Source: Acidimicrobiia bacterium (lineage in GTDB: Bacteria; Actinomycetota; Acidimicrobiia; Spongiisociales; ZC4RG35). From it: DNA of 57,909 nucleotides. Shown in pieces: positions 1 through 8,702 of this stretch (the first letter of the stretch is position 1; every line of letters begins with the position of its first letter). The notes under the pieces were generated by a model. That model saw nothing but the letters and a program-made list of their open reading frames with translations, had not been told where the DNA came from and ran no database searches. The DNA lies in assembly GCA_026002975.1 (NCBI GenBank), contig BPGJ01000005.1, positions 138,693 through 196,601 on the forward strand. The letters run 5' to 3'. Made by a program: the position numbers and the translations under genes.

Positions 1-197
1 GCCTGGACCATCTGCGGCGTCTCGGCCCGCCGGTCATGGTCGCGGTTCCTCGGAAGGCGGAGGACCATCGGGTGGTGGCCTTCATCACCTTGGCCATCGA
101 ACACGGAGCCGACCTCCTCCGGGTCCACGACGTGGCGTGGGCCGCCGACCTGGTGGACCTGCTGGGCAGCGACGGAGACCTCCCGTGGGACTTCTAG
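1..197 (+). CDS. folP: Dihydropteroate synthase, C-terminal end only
   Basis: The reading frame from base 3 to the TAG at 195-197 gives the last 64 residues of a protein whose start lies outside the window. The tail shows a hydrophobic strand, a PRK triad (residues 16-18 of the visible part), then a helix ending in GADLLRVHDV. This matches the final barrel strands of dihydropteroate synthase, where the RVHDV segment lines the pterin/phosphate pocket. The enzyme joins a pterin pyrophosphate to p-aminobenzoate in folate synthesis. The SRK motif of the family appears here as PRK, so the copy is somewhat divergent. Its stop overlaps the start of holA by 13 bases, so the two are probably translationally coupled. 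The assignment rests on a short fragment. Confidence 0.7.
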   Translation, partial: LDHLRRLGPPVMVAVPRKAEDHRVVAFITLAIEHGADLLRVHDVAWAADLVDLLGSDGDLPWDF

Positions 198-1156
198 CCG
201 TTATAGGTCCCGCATCGGCGGGACCGGGTGAGCGTACCGAGATGCTCGACCAGGCCCGCAGCTTCCTGGGGGCCGAAGCCGCATCGGAGGTCATCCGCAT
301 AGACGTTCCCGACCAGGGAGGGGACTCCCAGGGGTCGCGGCAGGAGCTGGAACCTGCGGTGCCCGCCCTCCAGTCCGGTTCGTTGTTCGGAGGCGTACAG
401 GGGTTGTTGATCGTCGACGCCCACCGCCTCACCGCCGGCGAGGCCGAGCTCCTCGCCTCGTTGCTGGCCGACGCCGACCTCGACTCCGTGTCGGTGGCGT
501 TGGTGGCCGAGGGCCGCCTCCCCAAAGCGCTGGCGGCGGTGGTAGAGGGGAGGGGACGTACCGTCCGGGTGGCGAAGGCGTGGGAGTCCACCGCCACCGC
601 CTGGCTCGAAACCGAGGTACGCCGTAGGGGCATCGACATGGAACCCGAGGCGGTAGGGGCTCTCATCCAGCGGTTCGGAGCCGACACCGCCGCCCTGGCC
701 GGAGTGTTGGAGCAGCTGGAGGGCCAGGGTCGGGTGACCGCCCGGATGATCCTGGAGCGGTTCAAGAACCGGCCCAATCAACCCGTCTTCCACTACACCG
801 AGGCGGTGGCCAGGGGGGACGTGGCGGAAGCCCTCAGACGCCTGGGGGACCTGCTGGTCCACCATCACCCTCTGGTGGTGCTGGCGACCCTCGAGACCGA
901 ACTCAGGAGGAGGGCCCTGGCGCTGGTGGCGAGCGATCCGGCGGACCTACGGCGTCTCGCCGGGGCGGGTCCCAAGGACCGATGGGTGGACCGGGTGTGG
1001 CGTCAGAGGGGACGCCTCCGCGACTCCGGGCTCAGGCGGGCTCTGGACGCGCTCGTCCGGGCCGACCGAGTCCTCAAGTCGATGCCCGAAGAGACCCACC
1101 GGGTGGTCATGGAGCGGCTGACCGTCGCGCTCTGCCGCTGGCTAACGGGACGATGA
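185..1156 (+). CDS. holA: DNA polymerase III subunit delta
   Basis: This gene encodes a 323-residue protein matching the clamp-loader delta subunit, which opens the sliding beta clamp and loads it onto primed DNA in the replisome. The N-terminus has the expected beta strand (LLAVIGPAS), then the LFGGVQGLLIVDAHRL segment typical of the first domain. The middle has the AGVLEQLEGQG / FHYTEAVARGD helical collar region, and a basic C-terminal helical domain follows (RALDALVRADRVLKS). I chose GTG at 185 because a GGAGA lies seven bases upstream and the product then begins at the first strand. An upstream GTG at 137 would only read through folP in another frame. The gene overlaps rpsT at its 3' end by 15 bases, convergently. 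Confidence 0.88.
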   Translation: MGLLAVIGPASAGPGERTEMLDQARSFLGAEAASEVIRIDVPDQGGDSQGSRQELEPAVPALQSGSLFGGVQGLLIVDAHRLTAGEAELLASLLADADLDSVSVALVAEGRLPKALAAVVEGRGRTVRVAKAWESTATAWLETEVRRRGIDMEPEAVGALIQRFGADTAALAGVLEQLEGQGRVTARMILERFKNRPNQPVFHYTEAVARGDVAEALRRLGDLLVHHHPLVVLATLETELRRRALALVASDPADLRRLAGAGPKDRWVDRVWRQRGRLRDSGLRRALDALVRADRVLKSMPEETHRVVMERLTVALCRWLTGR

Positions 1157-1420
1157 CGAGGCGGTGAGCTGACGGATACGCCGGTGGAGACGCGCCTTCT
1201 TGCGAGCCGCGGTGTTCTTGTGGAGGATCCCCTTGGCGGCGGCCATGTCGATCCGCTTCTGGGCGAGCCGAACCAGCTCCTCTACGTCGTCGGCGCCCTG
1301 TTCGGCGGCCGCCACCGCCTTCTTGATGCGGGTCTTGATCTCGGACTTGGCGGCCTTGTTACGGAGGCGCCTCCGCTCGTTCTGTCGGTTCCGCTTGATC
1401 TGCGACTTGATGTTGGCCAT
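1142..1420 (-). CDS. rpsT: 30S ribosomal protein S20
   Basis: The 92-residue product starts MANIKSQIKRNRQNERRR and is rich in Lys, Arg and Ala, as expected of S20, a primary binder of 16S rRNA needed early in small-subunit assembly. The conserved KAAKSEIKTRIKKAV helix and the KGILHKNTAARKKARL segment near the C-terminus are present at the usual length. It lies alone on the minus strand between holA and lepA, an arrangement common in Gram-positive bacteria. Its 3' end overlaps holA convergently. Its promoter must sit in the ~100-base gap shared with lepA (1421-1522). Confidence 0.97.
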   Translation of the reverse strand: MANIKSQIKRNRQNERRRLRNKAAKSEIKTRIKKAVAAAEQGADDVEELVRLAQKRIDMAAAKGILHKNTAARKKARLHRRIRQLTASSSSR

Positions 1421-1522
1421 GGTTCAGGGTCCTAGGTGTCGAAGGTGGGATCTGGCCGCTGAGGCCGGCCACCGAGGATAGCAGCCAGGCGGATAGAATG
1501 CCCCGGGCCTTCCCCCTGGATC

Positions 1523-3319
1523 ATGCTCGACCCTACGCGCGTCCGCAACTTCAGCATCATCGCCCACATCGACCACGGGAAATCCACCCTGGCCGACCGG
1601 CTGCTGGAACGCACCGGGGCCCTGACCCAGCGGGAGATGCGAGACCAGGTCCTGGATTCGATGGACCTGGAGCGGGAGAGGGGCATCACCATCAAGGCCC
1701 AGGCGGTCCGTCTCAGGTACGAGGCGGATGGCGTGGACTACGTGCTCAACCTGATCGACACGCCGGGTCACGTCGACTTCTCCTACGAGGTGTCCAGATC
1801 CCTCGCCGCGTGTGAAGGAGCGATCCTGGTGGTCGATGCCACCCAGGGCATCCAGGCGCAGACGTTGGCCAACGCCTACCTGGCGATCGGAGCAGGGTTG
1901 GAGGTCATCCCGGTGGTCAACAAGATCGACCTGCCCGCCGCCGACCCGGATGCGGTCGCTGCCGAGCTCGCCGGGATCCTCGGAGGCTCCCCGGACGACG
2001 TGGTCAGGGTGTCCGCCAAGACCGGGGAGGGGATCGACGACCTGCTGAAGAGGATCGTGGCGGACGTCCCGCCGCCCAGTGGTGACCCGGATGCCCCGCT
2101 TCGGGCCCTGGTCTTCGACTCCTACTACGACAGTTACCGCGGGGTGGTCTGTTACGTGAGGGTGGTCGACGGGCGCCTGTCGGCCGGGGACAGGATCAGG
2201 TTCATGGCGACCGGAGAGGACCACGACGCGACCGAAGTAGGTGTTCTCACCCCCCGGGCGGTGGAGGTGCCGGTGTTGGGTCCAGGCGAGGTCGGTTACC
2301 TGATCACCGGGGTGAAGGAGATCCAGCGGGTCAGGGTGGGAGACACCGTCACCGCCGCCGACCATCCCGCGTCCCGGCCTCTCCCCGGCTACGAAGAACC
2401 CAAGCCGATGGTGTTCGCCGGGCTCTTCCCCGCGGACGGTGAGGAGTTCGAAGCCCTGAGGGAGGCACTCGAGAAGCTCAAGCTCAACGACTCGTCGCTG
2501 GTCTTCGAGCCGGAGACCTCCCGGGCGCTCGGTTTCGGGTTCAGGTGCGGGTTCCTCGGCCTGCTCCACATGGAGATCGTCAAGGAGCGGCTGGAGAGGG
2601 AGTACGGATTGGACCTGGTCACGACCGCGCCTTCGGTCGCCTACCGGGTGTACACCGCCGACGGCCGGCAGATCCAGATCCGCTCGCCCCAGGACCTCCC
2701 CGACGATCACACCTCCATCGAGGAGCCCTATATCCGCGCCATGATCATCACTCCGGTCGACTACGTGGGAGCGGTGATGGACCTGGCCTCCGCCCGTCGG
2801 GGCGAGCAGGTCTCCATGTCGTACCTGGGAACCGACCGGGTCGAGTTGGTCTACTCGTTGCCGCTGGCCGAGGTGGTGTTCGACTTCTTCGATCAGCTCA
2901 AGTCGAGGACCAGGGGATATGCCTCACTCGACTACGAACCGGAGGGTTACCGACCCGCCCGGCTGGTCAAAGTGGACATCCTCCTCAACGGTCAGCCGGT
3001 GGACGCGTTCAGCGCGATCGTGCACGTCGACCGGGCCTACGCCTACGGCCGGAGGATGACCGCCCGCTTGGCCGAACTGATCCCCCGCCAGCTGTTCGAC
3101 GTGCCCATCCAAGCCGCGATCGGAAGCCGGATCATCGCCCGGGAGACGGTCAAGGCCAAGAGGAAGGACGTCCTCGCCAAATGCTACGGAGGGGACGTGA
3201 CCAGAAAGAGGAAGCTCCTCGAGCGTCAGAAGGAAGGCAAGAAACGGATGAAGATGGTGGGCCGGGTGGAAGTGCCTCAGGAGGCCTTCGTAGCGGCTCT
3301 CAAGGTCGACGGAGGATGA
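1523..3319 (+). CDS. lepA: Elongation factor 4 (back-translocating GTPase)
   Basis: This is a 598-residue translational GTPase that binds the ribosome and can reverse or rescue faulty translocation. The P-loop region AHIDHGKST lies near residue 13, the G3 motif DTPGH near residue 76 and the G4 motif NKID near residue 131. These are followed by the EF-G-like domains and the basic LepA-specific C-terminal domain ([26 protein letters not shown]). The length is normal for the family. It is the first gene of a long plus-strand operon and overlaps hemW by ATGA. A TAGAAT hexamer at 1494-1499 could be a -10 element, but no convincing -35 accompanies it. Confidence 0.97.
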   Translation: MLDPTRVRNFSIIAHIDHGKSTLADRLLERTGALTQREMRDQVLDSMDLERERGITIKAQAVRLRYEADGVDYVLNLIDTPGHVDFSYEVSRSLAACEGAILVVDATQGIQAQTLANAYLAIGAGLEVIPVVNKIDLPAADPDAVAAELAGILGGSPDDVVRVSAKTGEGIDDLLKRIVADVPPPSGDPDAPLRALVFDSYYDSYRGVVCYVRVVDGRLSAGDRIRFMATGEDHDATEVGVLTPRAVEVPVLGPGEVGYLITGVKEIQRVRVGDTVTAADHPASRPLPGYEEPKPMVFAGLFPADGEEFEALREALEKLKLNDSSLVFEPETSRALGFGFRCGFLGLLHMEIVKERLEREYGLDLVTTAPSVAYRVYTADGRQIQIRSPQDLPDDHTSIEEPYIRAMIITPVDYVGAVMDLASARRGEQVSMSYLGTDRVELVYSLPLAEVVFDFFDQLKSRTRGYASLDYEPEGYRPARLVKVDILLNGQPVDAFSAIVHVDRAYAYGRRMTARLAELIPRQLFDVPIQAAIGSRIIARETVKAKRKDVLAKCYGGDVTRKRKLLERQKEGKKRMKMVGRVEVPQEAFVAALKVDGG

Positions 3320-4470
3320 GTCCGGACGCTCCCGAACTGGTGGACGCCGCCTCGCGGCTCCGGTCGGCCTACGTCCACATCCCGTTCTGTGCCGCGGTGT
3401 GCCCCTACTGCGACTTCAACGTGGTGTCCGGCGCCGACCATCTCTCCGGGTCCTACGTGGATCGGTTGGTGGCCGAGATCGGGGACGAGCCCCGATGGGG
3501 ATCCTTGGGTGCTGTCTTCTTCGGAGGCGGGACACCGAGTCGGATAGATCCCGGCCTGCTGCAAAGGGTGCTGGAGGCGCTGGCCGACCGGTTCGGCCTG
3601 GAGCCCGGAGCCGAAGTGAGCCTCGAGGCCAACCCCGAAGACTGGGACCCCGAGCGGGCCGCGCGATTGGTCGAACTGGGCTTCGACCGGGTGTCGTTCG
3701 GCGCCCAGTCCTTCGACCCCCAAGTGCTCACCGCCCTGGGACGGCGACACGAGCCGACCCAGATCGAAGAGGCGGTCCGGGCGGCTAGACAGGCGGGGTT
3801 TCGGAGCGTCAACCTGGATCTGATCTTCGGACATCCGATCGAGACCCTCCAGTCGTGGGAGACCACCGTCGCCCGAGCGGTCGAGCTGGAGCCGGACCAC
3901 CTCTCGACCTACGCCCTCACCGTCGAGCGGGGAACCGCGCTGGGTCGATGGGTGTCGGCGGGTCTCCTCCCTCCCCCCGATCCGGACGACCAGGCAGACA
4001 AGTGGGAGGTCGCCCAGGAAATCATCGGCTCGGCCGGGCTGGTTCGCTACGAGGTCTCCAATTCGGCCCGGCCCGGTCACCACTGCCGGTACAACCTGGC
4101 GGTGTGGGCCGGGGCGGAGTATCTCGGGTTCGGCGCGGGTGCCCATTCCTACAGGAACGGGAGGAGGCGGCGCAATCCCCGACGGATCGATGCCTACCTG
4201 AGGGGGCTGCCTCCTGCCGAAGACCCGGCGGACGAACGTGAGCGCCTCATGTTGGGTCTGCGGCTGGCCGCCGGGGTGAGAGCCGGACCGTTGGGGGAAG
4301 CCCTCTGGGACTCGCCCGAAGGGGCGAGGTTGAGGGAGGCCGGCGTGTTGGCCCGTCGGGGCGACCGGCTGGTGGTCACCCGGCCGCTGCTCACCGACCA
4401 CGTGGTGAGAGCCCTGTGGGAGTTGCAACCCGACCAGCAGGCCTTAGCAGTCTCGCCCTATGAGTGCTAA
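3316..4470 (+). CDS. hemW: Radical SAM heme chaperone / coproporphyrinogen III oxidase-like protein HemW
   Basis: The 384-residue protein begins at the ATG of the ATGA overlap with lepA. It carries the radical SAM CX3CX2C cluster (Cys25, Cys29, Cys32; [14 protein letters not shown]), the FGGGTPS glycine motif and [10 protein letters not shown] / [12 protein letters not shown] segments of the HemN/HemW family. A C-terminal HemN domain follows. HemW proteins bind heme and insert it into respiratory enzymes, and they lack some features of the true oxidase HemN. The lepA-hemW-hrcA order is conserved in Gram-positives. The last nine codons and the stop lie inside the CIRCE element, so this coding end is constrained by a DNA operator. 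Confidence 0.93.
   Translation: MSPDAPELVDAASRLRSAYVHIPFCAAVCPYCDFNVVSGADHLSGSYVDRLVAEIGDEPRWGSLGAVFFGGGTPSRIDPGLLQRVLEALADRFGLEPGAEVSLEANPEDWDPERAARLVELGFDRVSFGAQSFDPQVLTALGRRHEPTQIEEAVRAARQAGFRSVNLDLIFGHPIETLQSWETTVARAVELEPDHLSTYALTVERGTALGRWVSAGLLPPPDPDDQADKWEVAQEIIGSAGLVRYEVSNSARPGHHCRYNLAVWAGAEYLGFGAGAHSYRNGRRRRNPRRIDAYLRGLPPAEDPADERERLMLGLRLAAGVRAGPLGEALWDSPEGARLREAGVLARRGDRLVVTRPLLTDHVVRALWELQPDQQALAVSPYEC
4444..4470. promoter_or_regulatory. CIRCE operator (HrcA binding site)
   Basis: Two nine-base arms, TTAGCAGTC (4444-4452) and GAGTGCTAA (4462-4470), are separated by exactly nine bases. The CIRCE consensus is TTAGCACTC-N9-GAGTGCTAA, so only one position of the left arm differs. HrcA binds this site to repress heat-shock genes. 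The whole element lies inside the end of hemW, and its right arm supplies the hemW TAA. It sits 12 bases upstream of the hrcA GTG start, where autoregulation of hrcA-dnaJ is expected. Confidence 0.93.
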
Positions 4471-4482
4471 ACTTCAAGACTC

Positions 4483-5484
4483 GTGGAAGGTCGATCGACC
4501 GACCGTCGGCACGAGATCCTCCGGGCGCTCGTCGAGGAGCACATCCGGACGGGCGAACCGGTCAGCTCCCGCGCCATCCTCGAAGCCACCGACCTGGGAG
4601 TGTCAAGCGCCACCATTCGCAACGAGCTGGCCGCGTTGGAACGCGAGGGCTATTGCGTTCAACCCCACACGTCGGCCGGTCGAATCCCCACCGCCAAGGC
4701 CTACCGGTACTACGTCGACCACGTTTCGCCGACCCGGCTGGGAGGGTCGACCAGGCAACGTATCGCCCGGTTCTTCTCGTCGGTCCAGCTGGAACTGGGG
4801 AGGCTGCTGAAGGCGACGACCGAGCTGCTGTCGGAGATCACCCACTACCCGTCGGTGGCGGTCGGTCCCGGACCGGTGGGGGAGAGGGTCAAGGCCGTCC
4901 ACCTGGTGCAGATCGGAGCCAAGAGCGTGCTGCTGGTGGCCGTCACGGAGTCGGGGAGGGTGGTCCAAGAGCTGTGTCGCCTCGACCGATCGATCACCCC
5001 CAGCGAGCTGGAGGAGGCGGAGAGGATCCTCGCCAGGGCCACCGTGGGGCTCGACTTCGGCCAGGCCACGTCGGTGGAGATCCCCCTCGCCGAGCTCGCC
5101 CCCGAGGTGAGGGAGACGGTGTCGGTGGCACGGGAGGCGCTGACCCGGGCTGCCAGGGGGACAGCCGAGATCTACGTGGGCGGTACCCGGCAGATGGCGA
5201 CCGTGTGGGACAACCTGGCCACCGTGCACAGGGTGCTCGAGGTGTTGGAGAGGGAGGCGACCCTCCTCGACATCCTCGCCCGTGCCCCGGGCACCACCAT
5301 CCAGCTGGCCGATGAACTCGACATGGACGAAGGGCTCGACCTGGCGGTGGTGTCCTCTTCCTTCGAGGCCGGATCGTCGGAGGGTCGGGTCGGCGTCATC
5401 GGTCCCATGCGGATGGACTATCGGAGGGTGATCTCCGCCGTGGAGAGCGTGAGCCGCGAGTTGGGAGAGCGGATCGGCTCGTAA
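4483..5484 (+). CDS. hrcA: Heat-inducible transcription repressor HrcA
   Basis: The 333-residue protein opens with a winged-helix DNA-binding domain ([25 protein letters not shown], then [17 protein letters not shown]) and the invariant [18 protein letters not shown] segment. A GAF-like sensing domain fills the middle. Together these are diagnostic of HrcA, which represses chaperone genes through CIRCE. A near-consensus CIRCE ends 12 bases before the GTG start, so the repressor probably controls its own operon with dnaJ four bases downstream. No groEL or dnaK is in the window, so other targets cannot be judged here. Confidence 0.96.
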   Translation: MEGRSTDRRHEILRALVEEHIRTGEPVSSRAILEATDLGVSSATIRNELAALEREGYCVQPHTSAGRIPTAKAYRYYVDHVSPTRLGGSTRQRIARFFSSVQLELGRLLKATTELLSEITHYPSVAVGPGPVGERVKAVHLVQIGAKSVLLVAVTESGRVVQELCRLDRSITPSELEEAERILARATVGLDFGQATSVEIPLAELAPEVRETVSVAREALTRAARGTAEIYVGGTRQMATVWDNLATVHRVLEVLEREATLLDILARAPGTTIQLADELDMDEGLDLAVVSSSFEAGSSEGRVGVIGPMRMDYRRVISAVESVSRELGERIGS

Positions 5485-5488
5485 CCTG

Positions 5489-6538
5489 TTGGCCGTGGCC
5501 AAGGACTACTACGCCATCCTCGGGGTTCCTCGCGACGCCTCGACCGAGGAGATCAAACGCGCCTTTCGGCGTCTGGCCCGGGAGACACATCCCGACGCCA
5601 ACCCCGACGACCCCGAGGCGGAATCCAGATTCCGGGAGGTGGCCGAAGCCTACGAAGTCCTGAGCGACCCGGATCGGCGGCGCCGGTACGACAGGGGCGA
5701 CACGGTGGATCTGGGGGACCTGTTCGCCGGGTTCGGGGGCATCGACGATTTCCTCAGATCGGTGTTCGGGGACTCCGGGATGTTCACCCGCTCCTCACGC
5801 GGTCGGGACGTCCTGACCCGGGTCGAGATCGGCCTGGACGAAGCCGCTTTCGGCACCGAGACCGAGGTGCGTTTCACCACCAACGTGGTCTGCTCGGAAT
5901 GCAACGGAGCGGGCTCGGCGCCCGGCAGCCGTCCCCGGGTCTGTCCCCGATGCGGTGGGTCGGGTGCCGTCAGGGTGGCTAGGCGAGGCCTCCTGGGCAC
6001 GATGATGACGGTGGCGACCTGTGACACCTGCGGGGGCGCCGGCCAGGTCATCGTGCATCCCTGTCGACGGTGCGGAGGTCGAGGCACCCATCCCGAGGAG
6101 CGCACCGTCCGCTTGGAGGTGCCGCCGGGGGTCACCACGGGGACACGGCTCCGTGTCAGCCGCGAAGGTGAGGCGAACCGATGGGCAGGTCGGCCCGGTG
6201 ATCTGTACGTGGAGGTGGTGGTGGCCGACGACCCCCGGTTCGAACGGGTCGGAGACGATCTGGTGTACCGGGCCACCATCGGCCTGACCGAGGCGGCTCT
6301 CGGTTGCACGCTCCAGATACCACTCCTCGAGGGAGGATTCGCCCAACTCCGGGTCCCGCCCGGTACCCAGCCGGGTGCCCGGATGCGGATCCCCGGCAAG
6401 GGCATGGGGCGGCTGGGTCGAGGGGACCGAGGCGACATGATCGTCGAGCTGGCCGTCCGGGTTCCCAAGGATCTGCGTCGGGAAGAGCGCCGCCTGCTGG
6501 AGGAGCTGGCCGAGCGGCTAGGCGAGAACCCAGGCTGA
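5489..6538 (+). CDS. dnaJ: Chaperone protein DnaJ (Hsp40 with zinc domain)
   Basis: This 349-residue co-chaperone has an N-terminal J domain ([17 protein letters not shown] at about residue 33) that stimulates DnaK ATPase. A short Gly/Phe stretch follows ([18 protein letters not shown]). Next come four zinc-binding CXXCXGXG-type repeats ([32 protein letters not shown]), then the C-terminal substrate-binding barrels ([20 protein letters not shown]). Start choice is open between TTG at 5489 and GTG at 5495. The latter gives the more usual [11 protein letters not shown] start, and neither has a strong Shine-Dalgarno. The gene follows hrcA directly and is likely under the same CIRCE control. Confidence 0.95.
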   Translation: MAVAKDYYAILGVPRDASTEEIKRAFRRLARETHPDANPDDPEAESRFREVAEAYEVLSDPDRRRRYDRGDTVDLGDLFAGFGGIDDFLRSVFGDSGMFTRSSRGRDVLTRVEIGLDEAAFGTETEVRFTTNVVCSECNGAGSAPGSRPRVCPRCGGSGAVRVARRGLLGTMMTVATCDTCGGAGQVIVHPCRRCGGRGTHPEERTVRLEVPPGVTTGTRLRVSREGEANRWAGRPGDLYVEVVVADDPRFERVGDDLVYRATIGLTEAALGCTLQIPLLEGGFAQLRVPPGTQPGARMRIPGKGMGRLGRGDRGDMIVELAVRVPKDLRREERRLLEELAERLGENPG

Positions 6539-6539
6539 C

Positions 6540-7205
6540 GTGGGTCACCGGCCGCATCTGCTGCTCCCTGGGCCCTGGGAATCCGACCGGATCCCTCTCG
6601 GCTCCCAACAGGCCCACCATCTGCGGAAGGTCCTCCGGCTGTCGGACGGCGACCCGGTGAGCTACACCGATGGGCAGGGCATCGTCGGTGAGGGATCCTT
6701 GGCGGGGGAAACGGTGCTACGCGGCGCCGAGGAGGCGCGCCCTGCGCCACCCTCCCGGGTCACCGTGGCGGTGGCTCCACCCCGGGACAAGACGCGCCAA
6801 CGGTTCCTGGTCGAGAAGCTCGCCGAGTTGGGGGTGGCCCGCATCGTCTGGCTGGACGCCCGAAGACGCCAGGCGGCACCGCCCGCTGCGGCCCGGTCCA
6901 GGGCTTGGAGCGAGGCTGCCCTCGAACAGAGCAGAGGAGCCCACCTCACCCAGGTGGGCTCCGGGCTGGTCGGATGGGCCGACCTCGGGGCCCCGCTGCT
7001 GGTCGCCGACCGGGGTGCTCCACCATGGCCGGGGATGGTCGGGGAGTTCACCGTCGTGGTAGGGCCGGAAGGCGGATGGGAAGCCGAGGAGGTGAGGCGG
7101 GACGCCATCCGGTTCGGACTGGGGGAGCGGGTTCTGAGGGTCGAAACCGCCGCGTTGGTGGCCGCGGCCCTCGCGGTGGGATGCCACCGGGCCGATATGC
7201 GTTGA
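6540..7205 (+). CDS. rsmE: 16S rRNA (uracil-1498-N3)-methyltransferase
   Basis: The 221-residue protein is a SPOUT-class methyltransferase that modifies U1498 near the decoding centre of 16S rRNA. An N-terminal PUA-like domain (HHLRKVLRLSDGDPVSYTDG) precedes the knotted domain, with VAPPRDKTRQRFLVEKLAELGV, the VVVGPEGGWEAEEV cofactor loop and LGERVLRVETAALVA near the C-terminus. All are RsmE hallmarks. The GTG start is one base after the dnaJ stop. The dnaJ-rsmE order is widespread in Gram-positive heat-shock operons. Confidence 0.93.
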   Translation: MGHRPHLLLPGPWESDRIPLGSQQAHHLRKVLRLSDGDPVSYTDGQGIVGEGSLAGETVLRGAEEARPAPPSRVTVAVAPPRDKTRQRFLVEKLAELGVARIVWLDARRRQAAPPAAARSRAWSEAALEQSRGAHLTQVGSGLVGWADLGAPLLVADRGAPPWPGMVGEFTVVVGPEGGWEAEEVRRDAIRFGLGERVLRVETAALVAAALAVGCHRADMR

Positions 7206-7270
7206 CCTGGTGCCCTCGTTTGATAGGGTGGTGCGCCACAGAGGGGACGGGCAGAGGAGAGAGGTCGGCG

Positions 7271-7687
7271 GTGACGGACGAGCCTGTCAACAGGTCGCTG
7301 GGCGCCCGGCTCAGGGCGGTCAGGAGAGCAAAGGGGCTGTCCCTACTCGACGTCGAGTCGCTCACCTCGGGAGAGTTCAAGGCCTCGGTACTCGGGGCCT
7401 ACGAACGGGGCGAACGGTCCCTCTCCGTCAGCCGGCTCGTTCGGCTGGCCGAGGTCTACCAGGTCGACCCGTGCGAGCTGATCCCCGAAGCCGAACCCTC
7501 GACGGTGGTCGACCTGACCCGCCTGGAGGAACTCAGCGAGGAGCAGTTCGGTCTGGTGGAGAGCTTCCTCCGGGCGGTTCGGAGGATGAGGACCCGACCC
7601 CCCGACTCGGAAGCCGTTCGAGCGTCCGACCTCCAGCTCCTATCGGTGATCCTCGGGCTGGACCGGGTCGACGCCGACCAGGGGTGA
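7271..7687 (+). CDS. BldD-like XRE-family transcriptional regulator
   Basis: The 138-residue protein has an N-terminal helix-turn-helix (LGARLRAVRRAKGLSLLDVE, then VLGAYERGERSLSVSRLVRLAEVYQVDPCELIP). It closely follows the pattern of Streptomyces BldD, the developmental regulator controlled by cyclic-di-GMP. The C-terminal part also resembles BldD and contains RASD (RXXD), the second half of the ligand motif. The first half is not a clear RXD, since RTR occupies the place. Ligand binding is therefore uncertain. The GTG start follows a GGAGAGAGG stretch. It sits between rsmE and phoH in the long operon. Confidence 0.82.
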   Translation: MTDEPVNRSLGARLRAVRRAKGLSLLDVESLTSGEFKASVLGAYERGERSLSVSRLVRLAEVYQVDPCELIPEAEPSTVVDLTRLEELSEEQFGLVESFLRAVRRMRTRPPDSEAVRASDLQLLSVILGLDRVDADQG

Positions 7688-7733
7688 ACCCTTCGGCGGA
7701 CGGCGGTCGGCGGTATCATCCGAGATCATCGAC

Positions 7734-8702
7734 GTGATCTCCCAGGCCGCCGAACGTCGTCTGCGCGTCCCCTCCAACCACCTGATGCTGGAACTGCTCG
7801 GGTCGGGTGACGCCAATCTGAGGACCGTGGAGTCGGCTTTCCCCACGGTCCGCATCGTCGCGCGGGGAAACGAGTTCCTCATCACCGGTCCTGCCGATGA
7901 CGTCGCCCAGGTGGAGACGACCCTGGAGGAGCTGCTGATCCTCGTCCAGGAAGGTGAGCCCCTGGAGGACGGCCGGGTGGAGAAGGTGATCGAGATGGTG
8001 CGGGAGAAGGTCCCCAGCCCCTCCGGGGTCCTGTCCGAGAGCATCTCGGTGGGTCGAGGCAAGGTGGTGCGGGCCAAGACCAAGGGTCAGCAGGAGTACA
8101 TCAGGGCGATCCGGGACAACACCCTCACCTTCGGGATCGGCCCTGCCGGAACCGGCAAGACCTATCTGGGTATGGCGGCCGCGGTGGAGGCCCTCCTGTC
8201 GGGCAGCATCCGGCGAATCGTCCTGACCCGGCCCGCGGTGGAAGCCGGGGAACGACTCGGGTTCCTGCCGGGCGACCTCGCCGCCAAGGTGGACCCCTAT
8301 CTGCGGCCGCTCTACGACGCGCTCTGGGACATGCTCGGACCCGAGGAGACCGCCCGGCTGGTGGAACGGGGAACCATCGAGATCGCGCCGCTGGCCTACA
8401 TGCGGGGGAGGACCCTCAACGACGCTTGCGTGATCCTCGACGAAGCCCAGAACACCTCCCCCGAGCAGATGAAGATGTTCTTGACCCGGCTCGGGTTCAA
8501 CTCGAAGATGATCATCACCGGGGACGTCACCCAGACGGACCTGCCCAGCCAGCGGGAGTCCGGCCTGGTCATGGTTCGGAGGATACTGCAGGGAATCCCC
8601 GGTGTCGCGTTCGTCGAGCTCACGGCCCGGGACGTGGTGCGTCACCGGATCGTGGCCGCGATCGTGGAGGCGTACGCGCGGTACGAACGGGAGAACCGGT
8701 GA
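7734..8702 (+). CDS. phoH: PhoH-like ATPase (YbeZ)
   Basis: This 322-residue protein has an N-terminal KH-like region and a P-loop ATPase domain: Walker A GPAGTGKT near residue 140, LTRPAVEAGERLGFLPGDL, Walker B VILDEAQN and the TGDVTQTDLP sensor segment. PhoH/YbeZ proteins are RNA-linked helicase-like ATPases that work with the endoribonuclease YbeY, which lies two genes downstream. The GTG start is 46 bases after the preceding stop, and the stop overlaps the next gene as GTGA. A TATCAT hexamer at 7714-7719 could be a weak -10, but no -35 is visible. Confidence 0.94.
   Translation: MISQAAERRLRVPSNHLMLELLGSGDANLRTVESAFPTVRIVARGNEFLITGPADDVAQVETTLEELLILVQEGEPLEDGRVEKVIEMVREKVPSPSGVLSESISVGRGKVVRAKTKGQQEYIRAIRDNTLTFGIGPAGTGKTYLGMAAAVEALLSGSIRRIVLTRPAVEAGERLGFLPGDLAAKVDPYLRPLYDALWDMLGPEETARLVERGTIEIAPLAYMRGRTLNDACVILDEAQNTSPEQMKMFLTRLGFNSKMIITGDVTQTDLPSQRESGLVMVRRILQGIPGVAFVELTARDVVRHRIVAAIVEAYARYERENR

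Noticed and set aside
137-184. A longer start for holA at GTG 137
   Set aside because: It would run inside folP and add a Gly/Pro/Arg leader foreign to the family; GTG 185 has a good GGAGA and starts at the first beta strand.
1494-1499. TAGAAT as a promoter for lepA
   Set aside because: No -35 element at a suitable distance; chance occurrence of a -10-like hexamer is likely.
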